In this document: positions 35,801 to 47,500 of the stretch, in pieces | Numbering within the stretch: the stretch's first letter is position 1 | Layout: every line of letters starts with the position of its first letter | NCBI RefSeq assembly: GCF_963576615.1 | Contig: NC_088712.1 | Span: 29,355,870-29,419,869, forward strand | Direction of reading: 5' to 3' | Length of the DNA stretch: 64,000 nt | Source: Watersipora subatra | Lineage: Eukaryota; Bryozoa; Gymnolaemata; Cheilostomatida; Watersiporidae | The notes under the pieces: model-generated | Told to the model about the DNA's origin: nothing | What the model saw: the letters and a program-made list of their open reading frames with translations, nothing else | The model's database searches: none | Translations under genes and position numbers: made by a program

Positions 35801-38800
35801 TAATAGAATGCAAGCTACAACCTTATTGGATATAGTGAGCTAACCTATAGATACTTTGTTATGTAATAGTTTGAGTCATATCTAATCGGACCAACTCCAA
35901 CTTTTAATACTAACTAGTACCCTGGTATTCTAAGGGCGCTGTAGGATACAGCCACACGTGCGGATTTTTTCGTTGGTTTTGACCGAAATGAACGAAAAAC
36001 TCAGAATTATTCGACCGAAATTTACAGAATTGTCAGAGCTGTGCATGCACACCGAAATCGTCGATGAAACGCTTTTAATTGGTTGAACAAATTATTAGCC
36101 AACGTGATTTTAGCAGCTTTCGTGATTGGTATAGTCCAAGACAGACGACATTATGACACACAATAAAAGTACCAGTGCAATTTAACATAGTACATATGAT
36201 GCAATTTTTGGTAATATTGTTGGTTCTTAATTGTTCGGACAGCATGGCTACGAATTGTTTCTTTTTTAATAATAACAATTTCTTTTTATTAGCAAAAGTT
36301 CCATTGTAGAAAGATTGTGATTTTTAGCGCAATCAAGTTAGTTGCATCGTATTTACTATGGCAGATCGCGTTAGTATTTTTCTTGCGTGTCCTGTGTGCC
36401 TCGAACTATATAAATTGCGAAAGCTGCTAGAATCATGCTCACTAATATTTTGTTTAGCCAATTGAAGGCGTTTCAACCACAATTTCGGTATGCATGCACA
36501 GCTCTGACAATTCGGTGAATTTCGATCAAATAATTCTGTGTTTTCCGTTATTTCGGTCGAAACCAACGAAAAATCAGCACATGTGGCCGTACCTTAAGAG
36601 TTTATCAGGCGCAACATCTATATGTACAAGTATTCCACAATGGTGGGAATGCTCGATTGACGCGGTCTTTAGAGTGTTGGTCGAGCAAGCGAATGTCATG
36701 AGTTTGAATTGAGTATGATGTCATCTTTTTTCATCATGACTTTGAACGGACAGATACATCTTGTGTTATAGTAAAATGAATTGATGAGTTCTTTGAAAAA
36801 AGATCCCTAATAAATAAAACTCAAATGGTAACAATTTATGTTGCTGTAAGAAAATGCAGCAAGCAGTGCTGCTGCTACCCGCACTGAAATGAAACAGCAG
36901 AGTTTGTTGCTGAGATCAACCTTGCATTTTCAGCTTGCTTAGCTTCCAGCCATGCAGTGAAGGTTTGATGCAGTTTTTCGTGCCAAACAACTTACATCGA
37001 CAAAAGCTGTCGTGAAGTGGTTGCAGTTCTTTTTAAGAAGGTGATACTGGTCGCCTCGATACTGGTGACCGAGCTGCTGGACGATGCTGTCGACCTCTGG
37101 AGCGGTCATGTCTGTGCAGCCGAGCTGAATGGATTCTTTGAACTTGAAGTTTGGTCCAAGCTCCTCCGTGTCCTTCGGGGTGATCTCAAATATTCCACTG
37201 AATGGAAACTGGTGGCCTCCGTATGCATATTCTACAAATGTAGAAAAGCGAGATGGTGAAGAGGAATAATTTGTTTCTTGCAAATACGAACAAGGCACAA
37301 TCTTTTGGTGGTTTTGTATAACATCACCATCCTCAAAGTCTTAAAATACATGGTGATGCAAAAACAAACTTCAGGCGACACTAGATGGGATAATAGAAAG
37401 AAAAAATTAATTAAATGTTTCTGAACTAAATAGCCTCATAGAATACTTTACCATCAAAGCCTCGAGCTCTGACAGTAGGGAACCTTTGGCTATGAATATC
37501 ATACAGTGTTATTGCGGTTATTTTTTCCTCGCGTAAGTGGATAGCGCAAAAAACACATTCATTACCAATCGGTAAATTATCGATGAAATTGTCCTCATTT
37601 TTTAAGTAAATAAACCCAAGAGTAGTGGCGTCTAGCCATGAAAAGTGATACTATATCATAAAAACTTTAACCTTAATTGAGTTACCTTTAAAAAAAAACC
37701 TCAAGCGTCACAAAATCTTTACGAAAAAAGCCATTTAATTTCAATTACACTCTAAGAGTATTTTGACAAACGCGAACAGTCCAAATATCCAGAAAGAAAA
37801 ACAACCATGAGAGCTGTCCGGAGCATGAGTCACCTAAACCACTGATAATTGGCTACGTTTCAACATCTAAACACACAATCCCAAAAAAAAGTTGAAAACT
37901 GCTCCTAAGAAAATTGAAGACTGCTCCTATGCATGCTGAAGATTAAATACATTCGATGGCTCCCATTCCAAAATAGATAAGCGTTTATTAGAACAACTTT
38001 ATCACACAATATCCAAATAAAGCTGTCCGTCCTTGGCCTCCCAACTGAACTAAAACCATTACTTCAGTCTGCATGCAAAGCATGAATGACAGGGTCGCGC
38101 GTGCAAGCCTATCAAGCCTATCCTATCAAGCCTATCGCTTGCATTAGCAAAGGAAGTAATCACTTACATGGCAAATGTACTGGCAAAGAGATTGGCTGTA
38201 AGCTAATAGCTAAGCGTATACATGACTTTAGACAGTCAACCGTAGAAATAGAAGAGAATGTCGACCGAAATGATTATAAATGTGAATAAACTTTAGGTTT
38301 ATGTATAAAACTCGCTTCTGTAAAGGAATGTAAAAATACTTATAATCCTATCTATGTGACGCTTCTTTTCACGAGTGTCAACGTTTACAATAAAAATCAT
38401 GTAGGCCTAAACGTTAGTTTCAAATCTTTTTAAAATTAAAGTTAGTTGAATGATGATAGAGAAATATGAATCGTTGAAAGAGAGACTTCTTTCCCTTGCA
38501 TAATTATAAATGTCATTTATGTTATACTCTGTGAGATGACCAATGATTAAAGGTGTGTTCTACGGGTGTAGTGAAACGCGTGATGAATTGCGTGACGCTG
38601 CGTGATGGCTAAAATCATGCACGATTGTCATAAAATTGCTCCCAATGGCTTACCAGATGCATTTAAAGTAATATCTCAACAAACCAGTGATTTTCTTTTC
38701 AAGCTAATGCAGGTTGAAGGTTTTTCAAGAATGTTTGAATATAACTCTTGACAATTTTTAATATATTTTAAAGTGTTATTAGCAAGTTTTAATACATTTT

Positions 38801-40473
38801 GGACCAATTTTGACCTTAACATATTTTTCTAGTTTTTTTGAGATTTTTCTCAAACGAGAAAAATGTGTGAAGGTCAAAATTGGTCCAAAATGAATTAAAA
38901 CTAGCAAAAATTGTCGGGAGTCATATTCACACATGCTTGAAAAAAAACTGCGACCCGTATTAGCTTAAAAATAACTTAAACTTGGAAAGAAAATTACTCG
39001 TTTGTTATGATATTACTTAAAGGTTTACTTGCAACAAAATTCACATTACAGTAACTGTTGTTTGATATCAAAAGGTTCACCATGTCTTACTCTGCTGTGT
39101 TGTAAGTGCACAATATGTGGAAATGTGATAACAAGCTCTTAAAAGCTCAAAAACGAACAGTTAATCGAAGCCATCACGAAAACGCCGTAGTGTGGAATCA
39201 CTTTATTTCGATGACGTTCTCAAACATTTTGGTAATTGTTTTGACACGTGATGCTATCACGTAAAATTAAAGGCCAATAAAAGGCTCGATATAAAACACC
39301 TTGTAGATCTAGTTTATGACAGACACTTTGTGTTCTACCGGAGAGCCCCTATCATTTATAGATGCTCGCTACTTTACAGTTTCGTTTCAGCCAGGTCTAA
39401 TCATCTAGTCGTAATCTGATCATGTGACCCATACTTCCTGCCAAATGGCACGAACAATTTCTGCGGGATATTTCAACTATCACGTTGACCAACAGGCTCC
39501 TCATGTTTGTTAAAGGATAATATGCACTCCTTCGAGCTAAAGTTAAAAAATTAAACAAAATTTTGCGGTAGGTTTTGAGATATCAGTGCTCAAAGTGACA
39601 GCATTACAACGATGATAAAACAGACGCGACAGGACAATAAACATGGTTTTATTGAATGCGTGAAGCATATTTGTAAAAATATTTCGACAAATGAGGTTGC
39701 CTAAAAGTGAAAATAGAAGCCATCGTGTTCATCTATGTCCCATTTGAGCCGTTTTGGAAAGGGTTTCCAATCTACGGCATTTTCGTGATGGCTGCGATTA
39801 ACTGTTCGTTTTTAAGCTTTTAAGAGCTTGTAATCACATTTCCACATATTTTGCACCTACAACACAGCAGAGTAAAACATGGTGAATCTTTTGGTACCAA
39901 ATAACTGTAAGATAAATTTTGTTGCAAGTCAACCTTTACAATGCATCTGGTAAGCCTCGGGAGCAATTTTATGACAATCTGGTACGATTTTAGCCATCAC
40001 ACAGCGTCACACAATTTTTTACCGTCATGCGTTTTACTAAACCCGTGTGTTCTAGCCTTTCGATAATGCTAATGAATTAAAAAACATACCACGATACAAA
40101 ACAAGCAAAAGGTACACATGCACCACACGCACAAACAACCTGAAAACATGGCAGCTTGCCAGAAACTTTGCCACCAAACTAATATTTATGCCCAAATAAG
40201 GGTAACATGATAACTCATACATGCGGAAAACAAGCGCATCTAGGCAAAATGACTACTAAACACACACACACTTTACGGGTTTTACCTTTGTTGTGTAGTT
40301 CAACTCCGGTGTGATAAACTCCAATGCCAAGATTTGATGTCCATTCATTAGTCCAGTACTGTAAATTGAAGCCAAGTGAGACAAACTCAATGTGAATTTA
40401 CAACGGCAAACACAAAAAGGAAATTATTATAACTTACCATGTCATAGACATGAACTGTGACCGGTGTTGTCAT
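32822..40473 (-). CDS. DESI2: DESI2-type PPPDE deSUMOylating isopeptidase
   Basis: Four exons in minus order: 40473-40438, 40358-40286, 37231-36996 and 32971-32822, with consistent phases. CDS 495 nt, 164 aa. PPPDE-fold thiol proteases of this family remove SUMO (and are reported to act on some ubiquitin chains) in the cytoplasm. The catalytic pair is visible: His28 in LGIGVYHTGVEL and Cys106 in LLKKNCNHF. Further family blocks are EYAYGGHQFPFSGIFEI, LGCTDM, GKQLPKWVNRLA and LPKEWLTPVVLQ. The start MTTPVTVHVYDMYW fits the family's short N terminus. A frame continues upstream of it, but an acceptor-like site at 40532 suggests a 5'-UTR intron. It is shorter than human DESI2 (194 aa) only in the C-terminal tail. 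The 4-kb last intron and 3-kb second intron are filled with foldback elements and SINEs. The start lies 1.07 kb from the divergent ARL2 start. Confidence 0.95.
33300..34209. mobile_element. TTAA foldback element, full copy A (910 bp)
   Basis: Terminal inverted repeats of about 170-180 bp start aggttgacttgcaacaaaat; the right end is the inverse. Exact TTAA flanks lie at 33296-33299 and 34210-34213. TTAA duplication is the piggyBac habit, but no transposase is present. Located in DESI2 intron 3. Confidence 0.88.
34225..34310. mobile_element. Fragment of a MITE end
   Basis: tacagttaaacctcgacgta followed by cgtatgtcaaaa resembles the CAGTNNNACCTC ends of the mariner-like MITEs at 16300 and 46390, but no second end is seen. 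Confidence 0.4.
34545..34935. repeat. 30-bp minisatellite, 13 copies
   Basis: Unit: tatataggctagtcgtacag ctctatcctt, with agttgtac/agtcatac variants. Well conserved. In DESI2 intron 3. Confidence 0.95.
35340..35475 (+). mobile_element. tRNA-derived SINE, 'cttattatagtaa' tail family
   Basis: A tRNA-like head (ctggctgcacgatttggtgg ... gggttggattcctg as a B-box-like piece) is followed by the tail cccctcttattatagtaagg, shared with the units at 44230 and 58035. Confidence 0.6.
35943..36597. mobile_element. TIR element with long inverted ends
   Basis: The left end aggatacagccacacgtgcg, then ttttgaccgaaatgaacgaa, then gaattgtcagagctgtgcat, is mirrored by the right end (atgcacagctctgacaattc ... tcggtcgaaaccaacgaaaa ... 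cacatgtggccgtacct). The arms are about 130-150 bp with about 80% identity. No coding frame. Confidence 0.75.
36610..36785 (+). mobile_element. tRNA-derived SINE
   Basis: gacgcggtctttagagtgtt ggtcgagc, then a B-box-like gagtttgaattgagtatgat, then a tail ending ttgtgttatagtaaaat. The layout matches the unit at 44230. Confidence 0.6.
38551..40058. mobile_element. Older foldback element, split by a younger one
   Basis: The left arm (38551-38820) starts aggtgtgttctacgggtgta and includes tggctaaaatcatgcacgat, aaattgctcccaatggctta and ttttggaccaattttgacct. The right arm mirrors this in two pieces: 38860-39016 and 39940-40058. Between them sits the element at 39021-39935. TTAA precedes the left end; TTCG follows the right end. 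Without the insertion it is about 590 bp. Confidence 0.82.
39021..39935. mobile_element. TTAA foldback element, full copy B, nested (915 bp)
   Basis: Same family as 33300-34209, with the interior in the opposite orientation. Flanks TTAA (39017-39020) and TTAC (39936-39939). The empty site can be read from the intact left arm of the host element, which carries a single ttaa where this insertion lies. Confidence 0.88.
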
Positions 40474-41543
40474 AGCCCCTATGTATTTCTTGCTAGCCGT
40501 GGAGCCTCTGTTAGCACTGTTAGGAAAGGTTCTGCTAAACAAAAAATGTAAGTATAAGTCATCAATTTTACGCAATACTAAAATTTAGGGAAACAAGATG
40601 TTTTTTAAGTTGCTCACTAGCTTTAGTTAGCATCATTTGTCTCACAAAATGATTCACATATTTCTTCGATACCATCTATCAGTACAAAAGTTATTTTGGT
40701 TTCAAAATTACGTTAAACTTTCAATTTTTAAAACTTCAAATTTGACTTTCTAACTGACCTACATGCTAATAATGAGTAAGTAAACCACACAATACAAATA
40801 TCGTAACTCCAGATAAACCTAACAATGATCAATTACTAATTGCTCAGTCAAACCTCAAACAAGAAAAACAGCGAAGCAATTGCACCTCTTTAAGCAATTC
40901 TACATAAATCAAGAGTGAAGTTAAGTAGCCACCAAAAGTACTTTTCTAACAAGAGTTTTCCAGTTAATAGAAACTAAACCAATATCATAATGATTAACGT
41001 ATTAAAATTAAATACTTCACTTTAATTAGCGCAGCAATCAATGATTGGATCAATAATAAAAAGTGATCACTTCTAAACGAGCATTTCATATAACTAGTTC
41101 AAGAGTGTAAACGTTTATTTTTAATTTAGTACGACTCAGAAGACTGAACTGACTTTGCCTGTTTGACCTCAAAGAAACACATGTCTATGTTTTCTAAGTC
41201 TAGTGCGAATAGTTACCCTACGACGCTGATGATTGTCAACAACTTTACAGGGATCATGTTAGTTGGAGTAAACCGAGTAGCGAAATATTTTGCTGGAGTT
41301 GTCATCTGCCTAAAAGTTTAGCATCCAGTTTATTTATTGATACATAATGTAGATGGCAAATTAACAAAGAAGACAACTCTTGCATAAGGAAACTCGGCAA
41401 ATGTCGTTCGATCTTTGTACAGAATTCGCTACGGGCATATCCGATAATTGTAGATCGAATACTGGCTATTACTTGCGCTAAATCCAATTATACATTTTCT
41501 TCACACAAAATACCTACATCTAGTCGTTAAAACAAAGATAAAA
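40474..41543. promoter_or_regulatory. Divergent DESI2 / ARL2 upstream region
   Basis: The two start codons face away from each other across 1.07 kb. An acceptor-like tttgtttagcag on the minus strand at 40532-40543 suggests that DESI2 has a non-coding first exon here. No clear TATA box or initiator could be singled out and no CpG-rich core is obvious. Promoter activity is inferred from gene layout only. Confidence 0.45.
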
Positions 41544-44500
41544 ATGGGTTTGTTAACAATTTTGAAGAAGATGAAACAAAAAGAAAAAGAGATGCGGCTT
41601 CTCATGCTGTATGTGTAATATTAAGCCTTGAGAACGTTTATTATTCACTTATCTCAATTTATTATTTATTAGGTGTTACTTTTTATCTTTGCACTTGTTG
41701 ATGGAAGCTACTTTCCATCTTCCGCTTTTTTATGGAAGATAGCTTCCATCAGCTAAATAGCTAGATGACCATGGCATTCTTACTGATCGCCAACATTGAT
41801 TCAGAGCTAAACACAACTGCACTTCTCAACTCTTGTCAACTGTGAATGACTTTGTTGAAAATTTTGACTCAAAGATTCCAACAGATGCTTTTATACTGGA
41901 CTTCTCCAAAGCATTTGATGTGGTTAGCCACAATAAACTAATTTTCAAAATGAAAATGTTTGGACTGCACTCATCTATAATTGATTGGATTCGTAGTTGG
42001 CCTACTGGTCGTAGTTTTCAGGTATCAGTCAACGACGGGCTTTCCTCACCTCATCCTGTTACGTCTGGAGTGCCTCAAGGTTCAGTCTTGGGGCCCCTAC
42101 TTTTTCTTATATTTATTAATGATTTGCCTAACTCAATATCCAAGGATAGTTAGCTTAGTTTATTTGCTGATGATGCACTACTGTACAGAAAAATACGAAA
42201 CAACAGTGATAGTCTTGCTCTTCATTCTAATCTAAACAATCTTGTCTCATGGGCAAATGAGTTTCAATCCTAGTAAATGCAGATCTCCAATGAATCTACA
42301 TTAGCTTGCAAATACTGTATAAATCAAATTTGTCTCGAATCTGTTCGAAGTTTTACATACTTGGGCGTTGTGATCAGCTCAAACCTTGCACCAGACCTTC
42401 ACATTAACCATATTTGTGCTAAAGCCAATAGCACACTCCACATGCTCATGCGATCCTTGAAATCAGCTGCTACTAAAACAAAATCTGTTGCCTATTTTAC
42501 TATTTGTCATCCCATTGTTGAATACAGCTCAGTAGTGTGGTCGCCATACATTCAAAAGCATATAAAACAACTTGAAATGATAAACCGTAAAGCATATTAT
42601 TGGGTCTTCCGCAAAAGAAAATATGATAAAATCGCTGATCAAATGGATATGGGTGACTGGCCTTCTCTTGAATGGCGTCGCAGACTTAATGACATAACAG
42701 TAAGGGAAAAAATTCTAAGTAAATCTGTTTCAGTGGATACTGAATTTTATGTGCAGCATTGTGAGGCATACCCGTCTACTCGTGTAGGTGGAATTAAATC
42801 TCACATAAATACAGAGACTAAGAGAAACTTTTTCTTTCATCGAACTGCACGCTTATAGCATATTGTCTTGTTTTACAGCCTTTAACCACTTGTATAATAG
42901 TCACTAACACCATTTGGCAATCTAAAGTTTTGAAAAAACTATTGACCCTAATCTCTAGTTCTATAGGATATCACAATAAGGTTTCTGCACAGCAGCAGAT
43001 GTGATTAGTGAGAAGAAGCTTCCATCCAAAAGCGGTTTCTTGGTTCGAAGCGTAATTGTTTGGAATTATTATTTTTTACTCTTTAGAAGTGTTTGTTGTC
43101 ATGGATCGATATGTTTTAAAGATTGTGATTGTTGAGTTTTGAACACAGAAAATTAAACTTTGTACATCTACCGTAATTGGATTATCAGCTTAGTCGATAT
43201 ATAATGGCAATTCATCAAGTTTGTATTATGTAAGCTTTTAATGGAGCACTTGATCGGCTTATTTTGTGAGTAGATCGACTATTATGCAAACTTCTTGCTC
43301 AAAATGTTAAAGTTATATACATTTAAATAACCCGAATTATTTGTCGAATGTTGCATTGCAAGCTTTTTTTACTTGCTCCGGTGACTGTTATGATACGAAC
43401 TGTTACAACTGCTGATGCTAAATTTTAATGCTTTAAAAAATTGGCTTTTAAGAATTTGAAGCCATAGGATAGTTTTTCTTTTGTGGAGACATAATTGTGA
43501 CTGCCATCATAAAGCAAGAATAAGCCTGCCATTGCTTGTAAATACTGTTGTCTTTAAGCCGTATATTACATTAATCTATCAAAGTCATTAGATTTACCTC
43601 GATTCAGTGTCGGATTGTTTTTTTTTGTGTAAAATTTGCCACTGCAAATGAAAGGTTTCAAAGATTTAGCTTCAAACATGATGTAAAAAATAGCTCTAGA
43701 GTGTGTAAAAACTCCATATTGTTTGCGCACGCTAGATCCAAATGCACTTGAAATGGTATTTTAAGCATTTTAAGAACAATGAATACAGTTCTACTCAAGT
43801 GGTTTCATGGCAAACTTGAAATAATAATATTCTTCAGCAGTTCAAACGCAAGTATCAAATGCTTGTAAGACTAAGCTGATGTCCAACTATTATCTATGTC
43901 TATGCTAAATAGGCTAAACCTTTACAGAGTGTGTTAGTTAATCAATGTATTTAAAACATGCTTTTAGATTTTATTTAAGCAATCACTTGAATAATCTAGC
44001 TGCAAAATACAATAAAACAATTACTTGAAGAAAAGTTGTATTGCAATGTGATTCCAGGACCATTACCAACCCATGGAACTAAGATTACGCACAGTGATTT
44101 TATGTAGTGTAAATTAATTCATCCTCTTCTTCATCTAGTTTGATTTGTTAGTACCCTGGCAGTTTAGTGAGCTGTGAGTGATCGTCAGGTATAATGCCTA
44201 CATAAATACGTATAACTTGTCTTAAAATATCAGGGAAGGATCTGTTGCCGCAGTTGTTAGGGTGTTGGTCTACCATGCTGGAATTCAGAAGTTTGAATTC
44301 AGTATGATGCAGGTTTTTTCCCAATCTCCAATCAATGATACTTCAGATAGACATGGCTCTTATTATAGTAACTAGAAATTCCCCTGTCATACAGCCCTCA
44401 ACCAAAGTGAAATCGGAAAAAAGAAAGGGTACTGATGGTTGAGAAATGCAATATTAGCAGTCAAATGGCACTGCAGTGCAATAGAATAACTGCAATGGTA

Positions 44501-47500
44501 GCTGCAATGTTAGCTGTAATGCACTGGGTGTTATTATGTACAACAAACAGCAATAATGATAGGAAAAGATTATATGTTTATATCTCTCCCCTGCAATAGG
44601 AGAAATGCAATATTAGAAGTAAAATGGCAAGCTGCTGTGTAATATACACAGTTTGAAAGTTGGTTGTGTTGAATGTAAAATGGTTTTGATAGCGATCTGT
44701 AACAGAAAACGAGCATCAGCATTCCCGCGTCTGGAAGTTTTCTGCAAACTGGAGCAAAATAAAAAAATGTTCTCGTCATAAAGGGGCATTGTAGTTGGGC
44801 CCTAGCTTGTACATACGATGTAAAGAATTTTGGCTAACGTTCTAAATACTTTAATAAATCCTTCGGTAATTGGACAAAAAAAAACCAGGCCTATAAACTG
44901 TGTACCACAATTTCGTACCTGTAAATCGGTCTACGCCTCAAACGGTCTACGTTTATTACAGAAACCTTCGGATAAATAAATTCAAATGATTATTCTTATA
45001 ATTAAATCTTATAATGATTTTATAACATCGAATAATTTCATAATTAAATATTTTTGCAAAATATTAAAAATAGAAAGATATTAGAAACCTTCAGCAATTG
45101 GACAATGCCATAGACTGGTGAAATGTGCATGTTTTTCTCGTGAAATGCGCACGATTTAATGGTTCTACTCTCGGGTCGCACGTCTTTATCGACGTTTCGT
45201 TGGCCGGTCTTAATTTTGAATAAAATAGGCTTATCAGGTTTTAATAGCGATTTTAGGCCAAATTAATCTGTTTAGTTATGTTTTATCCGATCAGATGGGT
45301 AAGGTTTAGGATATTGTCTACAAACTTCAAAGACTTGGTAACATCTTTAAATAGGTTTATATATGTTTTGTATCGTTATTATACTTGCACGACTTCATTG
45401 AAAAATAGTTAAATTTGTTGATGAGATTTAACCAAACAATCGCTTCGCTTGTGTTTGGTCGTGGGAATATTTGAACAGAGTGATTGAGAGGCAGCTCAAG
45501 TTGTCAAACAATAGAACTTCAAATGAGTAAAAATGGTCCTATCACTGACCAGCATTAGAATCTAAATGGTTGTAAAAGATAACAGAGGCATTGAATGATC
45601 AGTAATATTCTATACTTTCTTTTCAATTTTTTTAAATGGACTTCATAACCGGTCACATTGATGTGTCTCTTTGATTCACTTCAAACATGGTGTGCTTCCT
45701 CGCTTAATAGGGTGATTTATAGTTTAGCTTGTTTTATAAAAGTTGAGCGATCAACGCAAAAAATGTGGAAAAATCATTGACTTCAGGAAGCATTTTCATA
45801 CTCGAATTTAGGTCAAAATATTTTCTTAATTTGTTTGCAAGTTCACTAGAATTAACTTCCGGACTGTTCTATGATTTTTAATATGGCCTTTGCTCTTTAC
45901 AGAGGTTTGGACAATGCTGGAAAGACAACAATATTGAAGAGATTTAATGGGGAAGACATAGACACCATTTCTCCTACACTAGGATTCAATATTAAAACAC
46001 TGGACCATAACGGGTGGGTGGATGAAGGGTAAACTGTCTGACTGCATTAGGTAGAGGCGTTTGATTAACAGGACGTATGATCATAGTTGTTACAAAATTC
46101 CTTGTCCTTGGCTGTTAGTAAATCCATAATGGGCGCGAAGTTATGGGTAGGCATGGGAGTATTTCTACCATTTGTATCTCCTTTATATTCTATATACAAT
46201 GTATATACATTTCTCAAAGTATGTATGTAATAAATAATCCGTACCAAAGAGGATTTGATCTCGGAGCCTACCGATCACGAGTCCGATGCCGCACACTTAC
46301 AGCCAACAATATTGAGTAGCTACATAGCCTATATAAGTCATTATACTATATGAGAGCAAATACCCAACGGCAATCACCGCAATCCCGTACAGTCATACTT
46401 CAACTTACGAGCTTAATGCGTTCCGAGACTGAGCTCGTATGTCAATTTACTCGCATGTTGGTGCAATTCATTTATATATAGAACAATTAAATATATATTG
46501 ATTGGTTTCCATACTCTAAAAAAGCAAATAAAACACTCAAAACAAGATATTATAACAGAAAGAACATGTTGGTTATTGTCCTTACGTAGTACATGCTTTC
46601 AAAAAGCAACAAATAAAAAACAATGCAAGGAAATGTGATTAATTAAAATGTAAAATTAAATACATACAATAGCAGTTAACGCTCGCATTTGCCAGGGAGG
46701 GAGATATAAGTTATCCTTCGTTACAACAGGTGACTTTGGTAAATTTGGATTTTATCAAAGTGTTAAAAGACAAACTTACAAGCAAACCAAAAAGCAAACT
46801 CTCATTTTCAACTAAACGTAATTAAAGTTTCTTCGGCGTTCATAGTTTGAAATTTCTCGCTGGTTAGCGAGAAATTTTTCCTTTTTTTTCGCTTTCACGA
46901 CTAGCCGGCCGTTTTAAGATAAACCTATCTAAGGACGTTTGCCTTTGTCGCCCTTGCAACATGTTGCGATTAGGACGAACACAGGTGTCGCCACAAATGG
47001 TTAACGCACGACCACTAGCCAACTTGTCCGAATGTCTATTTAACAGTTTGGATAGATAGCGCCGGCCTTTTCACATAGCATCGTTTCAGTTACGCTGTCA
47101 CCGGCCAATTGTTTGTCCAATGCCATCAGCAGCCGTGAAGATCGCTGCACCGTTTAGAAACTATGGTTAGTCCTTTTGCGAACTAAATGCCCTGAATATA
47201 ATCCTTCTGTTTGATAATTATGAATGTATTTCTGTCATATTGCCGAGCTAGCTAAATCACGCATACAAATTTCGCATATTTTTCAATATTTTTCCGTTTT
47301 ATATCGACTGTTATCATTTGCTTTTTCTTTGTAATATCTTTCATTTTACTGGCAAACTTTCGGTCTACGCACAGTACTTTTAATTCACATAATTCTGCAC
47401 AGAAAATCGTGCACAAAACACGGTACAACAGTATAACCCCTGAGCAGTTGAAAAATACATAGTGATGCTGTTCTCATAAAACACCTCCGGCATACTTGGC

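Noticed and set aside
36939-37298. Single-exon 119-residue DESI-like protein
   Set aside because: Splice sites at 37231/37232 and 36995/36996 plus matching upstream and downstream exons show it is one exon of the four-exon gene; the extra residues are intron.
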